Assembly: GCF_003815675.1 (NCBI RefSeq)
Contig: NZ_CP033918.1
Location: 2,728,001 to 2,792,000 of the forward strand
Direction: 5' to 3'
From: Chryseobacterium sp. G0186
Lineage (GTDB): Bacteria > Bacteroidota > Bacteroidia > Flavobacteriales > Weeksellaceae
Length of the DNA: 64,000 nt
Numbering within the stretch: position 1 is the stretch's first letter; every line of letters begins with the position of its first letter. The notes below the pieces were generated by a model. That model saw only the letters and a list, made by a program, of their open reading frames with translations, searched no databases and was not told the DNA's origin. This document shows positions 17,699 through 27,072 of this stretch, in pieces. A program made the translations under genes and the position numbers.

Positions 17699-19105
17699 TC
17701 ATCTTAATTCAGAAATTATTTCATTCATGATATCAAATACCAAACGGAAATCATTTTCATTGGTTTGCCAGTTTACAAATGCGGCCCTTATTCCTTGATG
17801 TTGCCTATAAAAAGTAGGAGTCATAAAAACTTTTCCTGTATCATTAAGACGTTCCAGAAATCGCCCAACATCTTCCTGCTTTTTGTCATCCCTTAAGGTA
17901 AAGCAAACGGTATTGAGCCGTACGGGAGCAAGTAATTTAAAATCATTGCTGTTTTCAATAAGCTCCCCGAACTGTTTCGCCAGTGATATATTATTTTCTA
18001 TAATATATTGATATCCTCTTTTCCCGTAAGCCATAATGGAAAACCATGCAGGCAAAGCTTTCAACCTTCTTGAATTCTCAGGTAGAACATTTAAATAACC
18101 GAATTCCTCCAATGGATCTCCAAGATAAGGAGCATTAGAATTCTGAAATGTCTCTACCTGTAAAATTTTATACTGCTCCTTGATCAGAAATACAGCACTT
18201 TCATACGGAACATTAAGCCATTTGTGGCAGTCTACCGTAATACTGTCTGCATATTCCCACCCCTCTACAAGATGTTTATAGGCATCTGAACAGGCTGCAA
18301 AACCTCCAAAGGCCGCATCAATATGCCACCAGAAATTATATTTGCTTTTCAACTCTTTTATTGCCCTAAAATCGTCGAAGTCAACCGTATTTACTGTTCC
18401 TCCACTGGAGATCAAAAGAAATGGTTCGCCATTAAGCTTTGTTATATGATCTTCCAGGTCCTTAATACAAATAGCTTCCCGACCTTCTTCAGTTTTTACC
18501 CTGATCATATTGTTGCTTCCAATACCTAAAAGTGATAAGGATTTTATGGAAGAGGAATGTGGTGTAGCCCCCAGGACTGTGAGAGATTGGTAAAGGCCGT
18601 CTTTCGCAACATCGATCCCTTTCTCTTTACCCAGCCATTGGCGGGCAACAGCCATACAGGTAAAATTAGACATCGTAGCTCCGGTTACGAAACCTCCCAG
18701 AAAATTTTTAGGAAGCTGAAGAAGATTCAGCAGGAGTTGTATGGTTTCCAATTCTATATTGGCTGAAATATCTCCCTGTCCTTTTACAGACTGGGGATTC
18801 TGGTCATAAATGGTTGCAAGCCAATCACCGGCAACAGAAGCAGGTGTAGAACCTCCGGTTACAAAACCCCAATATCTTGGACCTGAAGCTCCCACCATAA
18901 TAGGTTCAAATCTTTCATTAAATATCTTCAATACTTCTTCTGTTCCATAGCCGGACGCAGGTAATTCAGGTTGTATGGCAACAAAGGGCTGATGTATAGA
19001 AGTGGGTCTGTTTTCAATAGATTTTAAATATTCCGATCCCTGTTCTTTTATCATATTCAGGATATGATCAATTTGTAGGGCATCATTTTTTAACTGTTCT
19101 TTCAT
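17699..19105 (-). CDS. Pyridoxal-phosphate-dependent group II amino acid decarboxylase family protein
   Basis: 468 residues. Fold type I decarboxylase: HIDAAFGGFAACSDA is the PLP-binding Asp region, and K295 in DCHKWLNVPYESA is the Schiff-base lysine. The N-terminal GYGTEEVLKIFNERFEPIMVGASGPRYWG matches the active-site entry segment (shown: GPRYWGFVTGG). Relatives decarboxylate aromatic amino acids, glutamate or diaminobutyrate, and some members act on other substrates; the sequence alone does not decide. Cytosolic, transcribed alone. Confidence 0.85.
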   Translation of the reverse strand: MKEQLKNDALQIDHILNMIKEQGSEYLKSIENRPTSIHQPFVAIQPELPASGYGTEEVLKIFNERFEPIMVGASGPRYWGFVTGGSTPASVAGDWLATIYDQNPQSVKGQGDISANIELETIQLLLNLLQLPKNFLGGFVTGATMSNFTCMAVARQWLGKEKGIDVAKDGLYQSLTVLGATPHSSSIKSLSLLGIGSNNMIRVKTEEGREAICIKDLEDHITKLNGEPFLLISSGGTVNTVDFDDFRAIKELKSKYNFWWHIDAAFGGFAACSDAYKHLVEGWEYADSITVDCHKWLNVPYESAVFLIKEQYKILQVETFQNSNAPYLGDPLEEFGYLNVLPENSRRLKALPAWFSIMAYGKRGYQYIIENNISLAKQFGELIENSNDFKLLAPVRLNTVCFTLRDDKKQEDVGRFLERLNDTGKVFMTPTFYRQHQGIRAAFVNWQTNENDFRLVFDIMNEIISELR

Positions 19106-19271
19106 GATTTTCTGATAATCTGCTCAAATGTATTGAATACTCATCAAAGAATCATTAAATACCTGTCAATAACCTCAAATATCCCGTCTTAGCACGTATT
19201 TTGCATCCTTTAATGCTCTGAAAAAATTCAGTATCTTTAAGAATATCATTTCTCACAAAATATAAACACCC

Positions 19272-20378
19272 GTGATTAAAAATTTAGTATTTCTCCTGCC
19301 CTTTTGTTTTTTACTGTCTTGTAAAACAGAAACTCCTCCCCCGCCTGTTGATAAAAAAGCAATTGTAGATTCCACCATTACGGCTTTTCAAAAGACACTT
19401 TTGGAGCAACAGATTGATTCTGTATTCAAAAAACATCATTTTAATGGAAGCATCGCCGTTTTTAAGGATTCTCTGCTGTTGTACAGAAAGGAAAACGGCT
19501 ATTCTGATTTTAAAAGGAAAGTAAAAATTGACAGCAATACTATTTTTGCCATCGGATCGGTAAGTAAACAATTTACCGCTGTATTGGTTCTTCTTCAGAT
19601 GGAACAGGGAAAACTGAATGTCACAGACAAAGCTTCTCAATATCTAAAGGAATTCAAACTCAAAGAATACGAAAACATTACCATTCATCAACTGATGAAC
19701 CATACTTCAGGACTGAATATGATGGGTGGAAAGCTGATGTTTAAAAGTGGTTCTGATTTCTTCTATTCTAATGATGGCTTTAATGCTCTGGGGAAAATTG
19801 TAGAAACAGTCTCCGGAAAGTCATATGATGAAAATGTTCAGGAACTATTCAAAAAAGCAGGAATGACCCATTCCTCTACAGGCGATATTTTCAAAGGGCC
19901 TAATTTTGCATCGGCTTATCTTGGAAATGCAGGTAAGTTTGAAGAAGTTCCGAATATGCCCAGGAGATTAGGCGGAAAAGAAATAGGAACTCCTGCTGGC
20001 GGTATCCTCTCTACTATTCAGGATCTTCATACCTGGAACAATGCTTTGTATGGAGGAAAAATCCTCAAGCCTGAAACCCTGAAACTTTTTATGGCAAAAA
20101 GTGCAGAAAGGCGACATGCTATTTTTGGAAAAATGGGCTATGCCTATGGAATCATGTTGAACATAGGCAAGCCCAACTCTTATTTTCACAGTGGCTATGT
20201 GAAAGGGTCTCCCTCTTTAAATATCTATTATCCTGAAACCAAAACATCTGTAATTATCCTTTCCAACATAGCTGATGAGGAAAAAGGCAAAGGTCTGGTC
20301 TTCAAACCCCATATAGAGGTTAAAAAAATCACGGATAATCTTGAAAATACGGTATCACAGCTTAAATCAGCACACTAG
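19272..20378 (+). CDS. Beta-lactamase-related serine hydrolase, lipoprotein
   Basis: 368 residues from a GTG start, chosen because a lipoprotein signal (LLSCKTE, Cys at about 17) follows immediately. The class C/penicillin-binding-like active site is visible: S96-V-S-K99 (SxxK), Y165-S-N167 (YxN), and the HSGYVKG segment in the place of the third (KTG-like) motif. Relatives include D-amino-acid peptidases, esterases and EstB-like hydrolases, and true resistance is unusual. Periplasmic, membrane-anchored. Its last 17 bases overlap the convergent gene on the other strand. Confidence 0.85.
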   Translation: MIKNLVFLLPFCFLLSCKTETPPPPVDKKAIVDSTITAFQKTLLEQQIDSVFKKHHFNGSIAVFKDSLLLYRKENGYSDFKRKVKIDSNTIFAIGSVSKQFTAVLVLLQMEQGKLNVTDKASQYLKEFKLKEYENITIHQLMNHTSGLNMMGGKLMFKSGSDFFYSNDGFNALGKIVETVSGKSYDENVQELFKKAGMTHSSTGDIFKGPNFASAYLGNAGKFEEVPNMPRRLGGKEIGTPAGGILSTIQDLHTWNNALYGGKILKPETLKLFMAKSAERRHAIFGKMGYAYGIMLNIGKPNSYFHSGYVKGSPSLNIYYPETKTSVIILSNIADEEKGKGLVFKPHIEVKKITDNLENTVSQLKSAH

Positions 20379-20976
20379 TCTTTTTTGCATTGCAATAAAG
20401 GAGCTGAATTTTAACTGCCATAACATATAAAAAGAAAGCTTTCATTATTCCACTTCCTACCATCATTAAATCCTGATAAAAAATGAATATCGTAGTGAAT
20501 AGTATAATCCCAACAATTGCATTTTTTAATACCAATGGATGAAAACTAAGCTGCAAATAGTTATACAATTTCATTTTTCTGAAAATAAGATTATATCCTA
20601 CCAAAGCAGCCATAATTCCTATCAACAAAAGCTGAAAATACATAAATGACACTGAAACCATCAATATACATGCGGAAAGAAGTAATGCAGAAACAATGCT
20701 GTACACTGTGATGTTTCTAAATCTTTTTTGAAGCATATCCTTTTCAATTTTTGTGATCTTTCTGAATGAAAACAAATCTGCTTTTACAACTTCCAATTCC
20801 TGTTTCCAGCTGAGTTTTGCATCTGTGAAAGCATCTTGAAAATTTGTTTTTTTTTCTTCCATAAGCGTTAAAATCTGCTGTATGAAATGGTCTTTAATTT
20901 CAAAAGATAATTGGTGATTCAAATTCTTTGATAGAAGATAATGTTCTATTTCTTTTTCTTGTGTTAGAGTAATCAT
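20362..20976 (-). CDS. HAAS-like membrane protein paired with a PadR regulator
   Basis: 204 residues. A helical N-terminal cytosolic part (about 1-100; LTQEKEIEHYLLSKNL, EIKDHFIQQILTLMEEK) resembles the HAAS domain that usually accompanies PadR regulators. Four hydrophobic segments follow. It lies 84 bases downstream of the PadR gene on the same strand, the usual arrangement. By analogy it may be the PadR target or signalling partner; that is inference. Confidence 0.6.
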   Translation of the reverse strand: MITLTQEKEIEHYLLSKNLNHQLSFEIKDHFIQQILTLMEEKKTNFQDAFTDAKLSWKQELEVVKADLFSFRKITKIEKDMLQKRFRNITVYSIVSALLLSACILMVSVSFMYFQLLLIGIMAALVGYNLIFRKMKLYNYLQLSFHPLVLKNAIVGIILFTTIFIFYQDLMMVGSGIMKAFFLYVMAVKIQLLYCNAKKTSVLI

Positions 20977-21060
20977 AGATAAATAGTTTATTAGTATTGA
21001 GTTATTTTATATAAAATTAAGAGTAGATCTGCTTTTGATTTTTTCCTTGTAATTCATTTT

Positions 21061-21384
21061 TTATATACTAAATATTGTCTGTAGATTGATCAGATAACTT
21101 TTCATTTCACTCTCCTGTTCTGACTGCTCTTTTTTTCCTTTTTCAGTCAACAGATAGTATTTCCGGTCTCTGCCGTTAATCTTTTGAATTTCCGAAGTAA
21201 TCATTCCATCATTCTCCAGTTTATGCAATAGAGGGTAAAGTGCGCCCTCTGTCATTTCAAGTTCTCCTTGGGTAAGCTCCTTTGCTCTTTGTGTAATCTG
21301 ATAACCATACATTTTAATTTCTTTCGAAAGTAATTTTAAAATGATATTCTGTAAAGTTCCTTTATAAAGACTATTCTTTTTCAT
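21061..21384 (-). CDS. PadR family transcriptional regulator
   Basis: 107 residues: a winged-helix DNA-binding domain (KGTLQNIILKLLS ... MYGYQITQRAKEL) with the typical recognition region MTEGALYPLLHKLENDGMI and GRDRKYYLLTEKGKKE. It has a short C-terminal helix for dimerisation. PadR proteins usually repress their own operon. A palindrome-rich site overlaps its promoter (21397-21432), consistent with autorepression. Confidence 0.93.
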   Translation of the reverse strand: MKKNSLYKGTLQNIILKLLSKEIKMYGYQITQRAKELTQGELEMTEGALYPLLHKLENDGMITSEIQKINGRDRKYYLLTEKGKKEQSEQESEMKSYLINLQTIFSI

Positions 21385-21396
21385 GGAGTAATTTTA

Positions 21397-21432
21397 ATAC
21401 ATTGCAAACATATGCATAATTTTCTTATGTAT
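21397..21432. promoter_or_regulatory. padR promoter with candidate PadR operator
   Basis: ATACAT (21397-21402) and ATGTAT (21427-21432) are inverted arms around two palindromes, CATATG and ATGCAT. The minus-strand -7 box TATGTTTG (21412-21405) lies inside this segment. ATGT/ACAT dyads are typical of PadR operators, so a self-regulated promoter is likely. Confidence 0.5.
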
Positions 21433-21464
21433 ATGGATTTATTTTTAAAATTTTAATTTACATT

Positions 21465-21995
21465 ATGAAAAAGATGTACTTCATTGCTGTTTATCCCCCT
21501 GAGGAAATCATTGAAGAAATAAAGGTTTTCAAAAAAGATTTGGCCTTATTTTATCATAATTCCAAGGCGTTGAAAAATGATGCCCATATCACACTTTTCC
21601 CTCCTTTCTCCAGAGAGCTGGACCTGGAAAGTGATATCCACACAGCATTTCAAAAGATCAATACAGATTTACTACCATTTGAAATGGAGCTCAACGGATT
21701 TGGAAGTTTTCCCAATCCTAAAAATCCTGTAATTTTTGTACATCCTGAAAACAATATTCACTTAACGGAACTTTACAACAGGGTAAAACAACAGTTCAAC
21801 TTTCAAAAATATTCATTTACTCCTCATATGACTATAGGCTACAGAGATCTTACCTGGGAAAATTATCTTAAAGCCTGGGAAAAATACGAGACCCTGGAAT
21901 ATAAAACTAAATTTATAGTCGATAAAGTTTTACTTCTCCGTCATGATGGCAAATGGGTTCCTATTGCAGAAAAATCGCTTATGGGAAATATCTAA
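21465..21995 (+). CDS. 2'-5' RNA ligase family (2H phosphoesterase) protein
   Basis: 176 residues. It has the two HxT/S motifs of the 2H superfamily: H41-I-T43 (in DAHITLFPPF) and H121-M-T123 (in FTPHMTIGY). Relatives act on 2',3'-cyclic or 2'-5' phosphodiester bonds in RNA or small nucleotides; the substrate here is unknown. Cytosolic. Divergent from padR. Confidence 0.87.
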   Translation: MKKMYFIAVYPPEEIIEEIKVFKKDLALFYHNSKALKNDAHITLFPPFSRELDLESDIHTAFQKINTDLLPFEMELNGFGSFPNPKNPVIFVHPENNIHLTELYNRVKQQFNFQKYSFTPHMTIGYRDLTWENYLKAWEKYETLEYKTKFIVDKVLLLRHDGKWVPIAEKSLMGNI

Positions 21996-22077
21996 GACCT
22001 GACTAAATGATATGTTCCGGCACCAATAAACAGGAATACTGAAAACATGCTACACCCATTATTATTTTATAAAGTCA

Positions 22078-22085
22078 TATCTTTG
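22078..22085 (+). promoter_or_regulatory. -7 promoter box for ruvC
   Basis: TATCTTTG, a perfect TAnnTTTG match, ends 5 bases before the ruvC ATG at 22091. Transcription would start at or next to the ATG, so the mRNA is probably leaderless or nearly so. Confidence 0.6.
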
Positions 22086-22090
22086 AAGCA

Positions 22091-22645
22091 ATGATTTCAG
22101 AGAAGATAATTTTAGGTATTGATCCCGGCACAGCCATTATGGGATTTGGTCTCATTTCCGTTAAAAAAGGTAAAATGGAAATGATTTCTATTCACGAACT
22201 GATCCTAAAAAAATACCCCAACCACGAAACTAAGCTTAAATATATTTTTGAAAAAACACTAGCCCTCATTGATGAGTTCCATCCTGACGAGGTAGCTCTT
22301 GAAGCTCCTTTCTTTGGTAAAAATGTACAAAGTATGCTGAAACTGGGACGCGCACAGGGAGTAGCCATGGCAGCCAGCCTTCACAGAAATATCCCTATTA
22401 CAGAATATTCTCCCAAGAAAATTAAGATGGCTATTACTGGAAATGGTAATGCCAGTAAGGAACAGGTTGCAGGGATGCTCCAAAACCTCCTTAACTTAAA
22501 AGAATTCCCTACAAAATACCTGGATGCTTCTGATGGTCTTGCCGTTGCGGTATGTCATCATTTTAACTCGGGAACTATAGCAGATACTAAATCATATACC
22601 GGATGGGAAAGTTTCCTGAAACAGAATCCGAATAGATTGAAATAA
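22091..22645 (+). CDS. ruvC: Crossover junction endodeoxyribonuclease RuvC
   Basis: 184 residues. It cleaves Holliday junctions in homologous recombination, with RuvAB. Acidic catalytic residues are in the expected places: ILGIDPGTAIMGFG at the N-terminus, VALEAPFFGKNVQSMLKLGRA (shown: LEAPFFGKN) in the middle, and LDASDGLAVAVCHH near the C-terminus. Cytosolic. Ends at a strong terminator. Confidence 0.97.
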   Translation: MISEKIILGIDPGTAIMGFGLISVKKGKMEMISIHELILKKYPNHETKLKYIFEKTLALIDEFHPDEVALEAPFFGKNVQSMLKLGRAQGVAMAASLHRNIPITEYSPKKIKMAITGNGNASKEQVAGMLQNLLNLKEFPTKYLDASDGLAVAVCHHFNSGTIADTKSYTGWESFLKQNPNRLK

Positions 22646-22647
22646 AA

Positions 22648-22686
22648 AAATACCCCTAAAAAGTTAGATACTTTTTAGGGGTATTT
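22648..22686. terminator. Bidirectional terminator
   Basis: A 16-bp perfect stem (AAATACCCCTAAAAAG with CTTTTTAGGGGTATTT, 7-base loop) between ruvC and the minus-strand pseudogene. Confidence 0.9.
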
Positions 22687-22707
22687 GTATTACAAGAGTT
22701 TTAAAGC

Positions 22708-23861
22708 TTAGTTATTTAAGAATTTCTTAGACTCTTTATTATTTTTATCTGAGTAGTTGATTATAAATGCACCTTTAGGGAGAATTTTATTAATCTGAAT
22801 CTCATTGGTCTTAACATTTCCTTTCTGAATAAGCTTACCACTTAGATCATAGATCTGGTAGTCACCGAACACTTCTCTGCTTCCGGCTAATCTTAGCTTA
22901 TTTTCAGCCTTAAGGTATACTAATTTTGATTCTGCTTTACTGCTCACTTCTGAAGTTCCCAAACCTCCCATGATTCTTACTGCATAGTCTTCTATCTGCC
23001 CATATTGTAACTGAGAACAAGCAGTAACATCAGGAAGTGCAGTTCCACTATATGTAGCTGCATCAACTGCAATTCTCATTCTTAGATAGGTATTCGTAAC
23101 CGCACCGGCAGGAGGCGTTATATTACCTGTAACCGTTGCTGAACCTCCTGAAGCTACAGCAGTAGCAGAAGTGTTGTTTACCACTAATTCAGCATCCTCA
23201 AATGTACCATTGTTGTTATAGTCTATCCAAACCTTTGTTTTAAACTTATCAGGCTGATTGAAGCCGTTATCATATCCTACTTTTAATTGTGTACTTCCGG
23301 TAGCAGGAATATCGGTATAATAAGCAGGTCTTATGCAGTTTGCCGAAGCAAAATCCTCATATATGACGGAATTGGGCTTCCATTATATCTCACAATACCA
23401 TTGGTTGGTGTACAGGTTGGTGATCTTTTAGCTAACACTAATTTAAAAGGAATTACATTTCCTCCATCTACCCCCGGTCCCTCAGGGTAAAACCCATTAC
23501 CATAGGTAGTTGCATACATTTTATTAGCTCTGTCAATCCAGTCTGTAATTTGCTGATCTGTCAGGGCTAAACTTGCATTCGCTGCCGCTTTAGACTCTAT
23601 AACATGCACTACAACAGGAATTTCATAAACCTCACCGGTATACAAACCATTCCAGGAAGTTCCTCCTCCTACTTTATTAAGATAGGCATGCTTATCAATA
23701 CTTCTAAGCTTTTGTTCGTTTTCTTCTCTTCGCTTTTTAAGCTCCGGAAATTGTGCGTCCATTCTTCTAAGCTCTTCATCAAAACCACAAATATGTTCGT
23801 GGCTTTGCAAAAAAACGTTAATAAATAACAAAATAGCAGAAATAATAGTAATTTTCTTCAT
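22708..23861 (-). pseudogene. T9SS-exported zinc metalloprotease, catalytic domain deleted and frame shifted
   Basis: The first 170 or so residues (from 23861; VYEIPVVVHVIES, LVLAKRSPTC, GIVRYNGSPIPS) parallel the N-terminus of the intact M43-like protease at 28522-30390. At about 23359-23366 the frame breaks, and the other frame continues YEDFASANCIRPAYYTDIPA, which matches the paralogue's YEDYTGASC region. That frame then runs through a GEVED-type domain (WIDYNNNGTFEDAEL, LQYGQIEDYAVRIMGG) to a type A T9SS sorting domain. About 750 bases of the paralogue, including its whole HExxH catalytic region, have no counterpart here. The signal peptide region is intact. Not expected to give an active enzyme. 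Confidence 0.85.
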
Positions 23862-24042
23862 ATTGATCTATTTTTTTAATTATATAAAAACAAAAGCATC
23901 ATTTTTAATCCAATTTATTTAAAAACAATTTATTTTTTTCTAATTTTAAACTAATTCTTATAAATTATTACAACCCATTACTAATCAATATTTTGATTCA
24001 TAAATTCAAATTACTTGGTAAAACATAATACTATCTTTTACA

Positions 24043-24069
24043 TTGGTATGATTTTTAGTACTACATTTG
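24043..24069 (+). promoter_or_regulatory. Promoter of the DUF4407/AAA-M41 operon
   Basis: TTG (24043-24045), 16 bases, then TACATTTG (24062-24069), a perfect -7 box. The TTG inside this box is in frame with the gene but, being promoter, is not the start; ATG 24085 is. Confidence 0.65.
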
Positions 24070-24084
24070 TATAAATTTTCAGCT

Positions 24085-25155
24085 ATGAAAACAAACCAAC
24101 AAACTATAAATCAAACGAATCATAAAATAAATTGGTTCCAAAAGTTTCTAATGGTCTGTTCCGGCGGGAACATCCATATTTTAAGAAAGACTCCAAGCGA
24201 ATGGAATAAATTTTCAGGGATTGGAGGAATTGTACTTTTCACCGCAGTATTCGCAACTTTGTCTGCAGGCTATGCCATGTACACCGTATTTGATAATATC
24301 TGGGCATCGGTAGGATTTGGGATTCTATGGGGATTAATGATCTTTAATCTTGACCGATATATTGTTTCATCTATTAAAAAAACCGGAACATGGTGGAACC
24401 AGATCTTAATGTCTATCCCCCGCTTAATTCTTGCTACGTTTTTAGGAATCATTATTTCAAAACCTCTGGAACTTAAAATTTTTGAAAAAGAAGTTAATAA
24501 GCAACTGAACACCATTATTCAAAGAAATAAAAAACAACTTCAGGGAGAAATGAGCGGAAGAATTCTTCAACAAAGCGGACCATTTGAAACAGAGAAAAAA
24601 CAGATTTCTGAAAAAACAGCCCTATACCAGAAAGCCTATGACTCTGCTTCAGTAGAGCTGGAAAAGGAAATCTTAGGAAAACAATCCGGCTTAACAAGTG
24701 GAAAGGAGGGTTTTGGTCCTAATGCAAAGCGTAAACAAGAATTAAAGGAACAACGCAGACAAGATCTTGAAAACTTTCAGAAACAATCTGCTCCAAGGCT
24801 GGAATATCTGGGTCAGGAAATTTCAAAAGTGTATACCAATCTGGAAACTGAAAGAAAAACTTCAGATACCTTTGAGGATAAATTCAACGGATTTGCAGCC
24901 AGGCTTCAGGCTTTGGATGAGCTTGGCAAGAACTCAGCCATTATAGGACTTGCAGCAACATTTATTATGGGATTATTTATATGTCTTGAAATATCACCGG
25001 TTTTAGTTAAATTAATTTCGCATGTAGGACCATATGATTACCTTTTGGAAAAGACAGAAAATGACTTCAGGCTTTATTCTAAGGAAAAGGTTGAAAAAGG
25101 AAATGCGCTGACTGATTTCAGGATTGAAGATTTCAAGGATAATTTAAAAAATTAG
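24085..25155 (+). CDS. DUF4407 membrane protein with long coiled coil
   Basis: 356 residues from ATG 24085. It begins WFQKFLMVCSGGNIHILRK and carries three hydrophobic segments in the first 130 residues (near 48-70, 73-90 and 112-133), with FNLDRYIVSS between them. A highly charged predicted coiled coil follows (about 140-285; repeated Glu/Lys/Gln), then a final membrane segment (about 290-312, IIGLAATFIMGLFICLEISP) and a short cytosolic tail. This order matches DUF4407. It ends 14 bases before the ATG of the AAA-M41 protein, so the two are co-transcribed. Function unknown; the pairing suggests a membrane receptor or anchor for the protease. Confidence 0.82.
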   Translation: MKTNQQTINQTNHKINWFQKFLMVCSGGNIHILRKTPSEWNKFSGIGGIVLFTAVFATLSAGYAMYTVFDNIWASVGFGILWGLMIFNLDRYIVSSIKKTGTWWNQILMSIPRLILATFLGIIISKPLELKIFEKEVNKQLNTIIQRNKKQLQGEMSGRILQQSGPFETEKKQISEKTALYQKAYDSASVELEKEILGKQSGLTSGKEGFGPNAKRKQELKEQRRQDLENFQKQSAPRLEYLGQEISKVYTNLETERKTSDTFEDKFNGFAARLQALDELGKNSAIIGLAATFIMGLFICLEISPVLVKLISHVGPYDYLLEKTENDFRLYSKEKVEKGNALTDFRIEDFKDNLKN

Positions 25156-25169
25156 TGTATTTTTCGTAC

Positions 25170-27032
25170 ATGATTATTGATAAAGAAGAAATTCAGAAGA
25201 AAAAGAAAAAGCTGGACGATTGTAAGGCTTTCCTTAAAAAAGAGTTCATCGGAATAGATAAAATTATCGATGACCTTATGGAGTATCTCCAAATCTGGTA
25301 TCTGATGCCAGAAATTCTGACCCGCCCAGTAGTCATCAACCTTTGGGGAATGACAGGAGTAGGAAAAACAGATCTGGTAAGAAAAATGGTTCGTTTTCTG
25401 GACTTTCAAAACCGATTTGTAGAAATTGAATTGAGCAATACGGATGAAACCACCTGGAGCAAAAGTGTAGCCGATATATTCCAAAGCAATGGCCTCAGTG
25501 ATGAAAAGCCAAGCATAGTCCTTTTTGATGAAATCCAGCGCTTTAATACCCTTGACACGGATGGTATCCCTGTTCCACAGACCAAGTTCACTGATTTCTG
25601 GGAACTATTAAGTGACGGACGCCTCAGTAAAAGGGAACGCGATGATCTGGAACATTATTTATTCTCCTATCTATTCAGAAAAAAGGAAAATGACAGACGG
25701 AAACATAATGGAGAAACGGATCTGGAAGAAAACCCATACCTTAATCTATGGGATGCCAAGGAGCTAAAAAAATACCTCAGCATTGAAGATGATGTAATGA
25801 GCATCATTGATATGAAAGAGGAAGATATGATAAAACTGATCCGTAAGAAGCAAAAAGAAAAGAAAATCTATGAACCGGTAGATTACAGCAAAATGCTTAT
25901 CATCATCAGTGGAAATCTGGATGAAGCTTTTCAGATGTCAAAAGAAACCAGTGAGGCTGATGTAGATGCTAATATTTACCACGCCTTTACAAAAAAAATA
26001 ACGGTAGTTGATATCAAAAATGCCTTGGCCAGAAAATTCCGTCCTGAGCAGGTAGCCAGATTCGGAAACATACATCTTATTTATTTTTCACTACGAACAG
26101 AAGATTTTCACAAACTGATTCAACGAGAAATTAATACTCTAAAGTATAAGACAAAGAATAAGTTTGGGGTAGCATTAAAAATCAACAAGAGTATCAACGA
26201 ACTGATCTATAGAAACGGAGTATTTCCTGTACAGGGAGTTCGTCCGGTATTCAGCAGTGTGGTTGATATTTTGGATACCAATCTCAGTAAATTTCTGTTT
26301 GAGGCCATCATTCACGATGACAAAACCATTGAGATTGATTACCTACAAAATCAGAAAATCATTATAGGAAAAGTGGGTAGCAGAATTATTGAAATACCTT
26401 ATTTGGGCAGAATTGATAAGATACGGCAGGCCAACCAACAGGATGCTGTAGCCAATATCAGTGTTCACGAGTGTGGTCATGCTGTTTCCTATATGCTTTA
26501 CACAGGTTTTGCACCATTGCAACTGAAAAGTAAGGTAGCAAGCAGTTATGCAGCAGGTTTCACTTTCCCCCATCAAATTCATGATACCAAGGAAAGCTTG
26601 CTGGACAGAATTAAAATTTATCTTGCAGGAGGTATTGCTGAAGAAATTATTTTTGGAGATATGAATGCCAGCATCGGAAGAAGCCATGACAGAGAGCAGG
26701 CAACAACGTTAGCCATAGATTATATCAGAAAGTATGGTTTTGAAGAGGATTATCAGGCAACCTATAACCTTGAAGATTATCCTCATCGTATGCAGCAGCA
26801 TATCACTGATAACAAAATTGAAAAACTGATGCAGGAACTGGCAAAAAAGACAAGAGAAGATCTTATCCTGCATTTAGACCTTTTAAAAAGCCTGAGTAAG
26901 ATACTTAGTGAGAAAGGCAGTATGTCTCCTAAAGAAATTTATGATATTGCTGTAAAACATTCATTAAAAATAAGCATTAAAGAAGAAGGGTACTTACATA
27001 TTACAGAATATCACAATCTATTGAATTCCTAG
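25170..27032 (+). CDS. AAA ATPase fused to an M41 (FtsH-type) zinc protease domain
   Basis: 620 residues from ATG 25170; a GTG at 25155 touching the upstream stop is also possible. N-terminal AAA module: Walker A G60-MTGVGKT67, Walker B IVLFDEI (D120-E121), a charged insertion at about 150-245, sensor-1-like IIISGN, and a sensor-2-like GVRP (R358) as in ClpB/HslU-type ATPases (GARP). C-terminal M41 module: H433-E-C-G-H437, then AGGIAEEIIFG and SHD507REQAT, whose Asp is the expected third zinc ligand. FtsH has a membrane anchor and its own AAA type; here there is no membrane segment and the AAA looks Clp-like. Predicted to unfold and degrade proteins with the DUF4407 protein. Substrates unknown. 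Confidence 0.85.
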   Translation: MIIDKEEIQKKKKKLDDCKAFLKKEFIGIDKIIDDLMEYLQIWYLMPEILTRPVVINLWGMTGVGKTDLVRKMVRFLDFQNRFVEIELSNTDETTWSKSVADIFQSNGLSDEKPSIVLFDEIQRFNTLDTDGIPVPQTKFTDFWELLSDGRLSKRERDDLEHYLFSYLFRKKENDRRKHNGETDLEENPYLNLWDAKELKKYLSIEDDVMSIIDMKEEDMIKLIRKKQKEKKIYEPVDYSKMLIIISGNLDEAFQMSKETSEADVDANIYHAFTKKITVVDIKNALARKFRPEQVARFGNIHLIYFSLRTEDFHKLIQREINTLKYKTKNKFGVALKINKSINELIYRNGVFPVQGVRPVFSSVVDILDTNLSKFLFEAIIHDDKTIEIDYLQNQKIIIGKVGSRIIEIPYLGRIDKIRQANQQDAVANISVHECGHAVSYMLYTGFAPLQLKSKVASSYAAGFTFPHQIHDTKESLLDRIKIYLAGGIAEEIIFGDMNASIGRSHDREQATTLAIDYIRKYGFEEDYQATYNLEDYPHRMQQHITDNKIEKLMQELAKKTREDLILHLDLLKSLSKILSEKGSMSPKEIYDIAVKHSLKISIKEEGYLHITEYHNLLNS

Positions 27033-27072
27033 AGAAAAAATCTATAGAAACCATAAATTTTATTTAAAAAAT

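Noticed and set aside
19272..20378. Antibiotic-resistance beta-lactamase
   Set aside because: The SxxK and YxN motifs are shared by many esterases and peptidases, and the lipoprotein lacks features that would specify a resistance enzyme.
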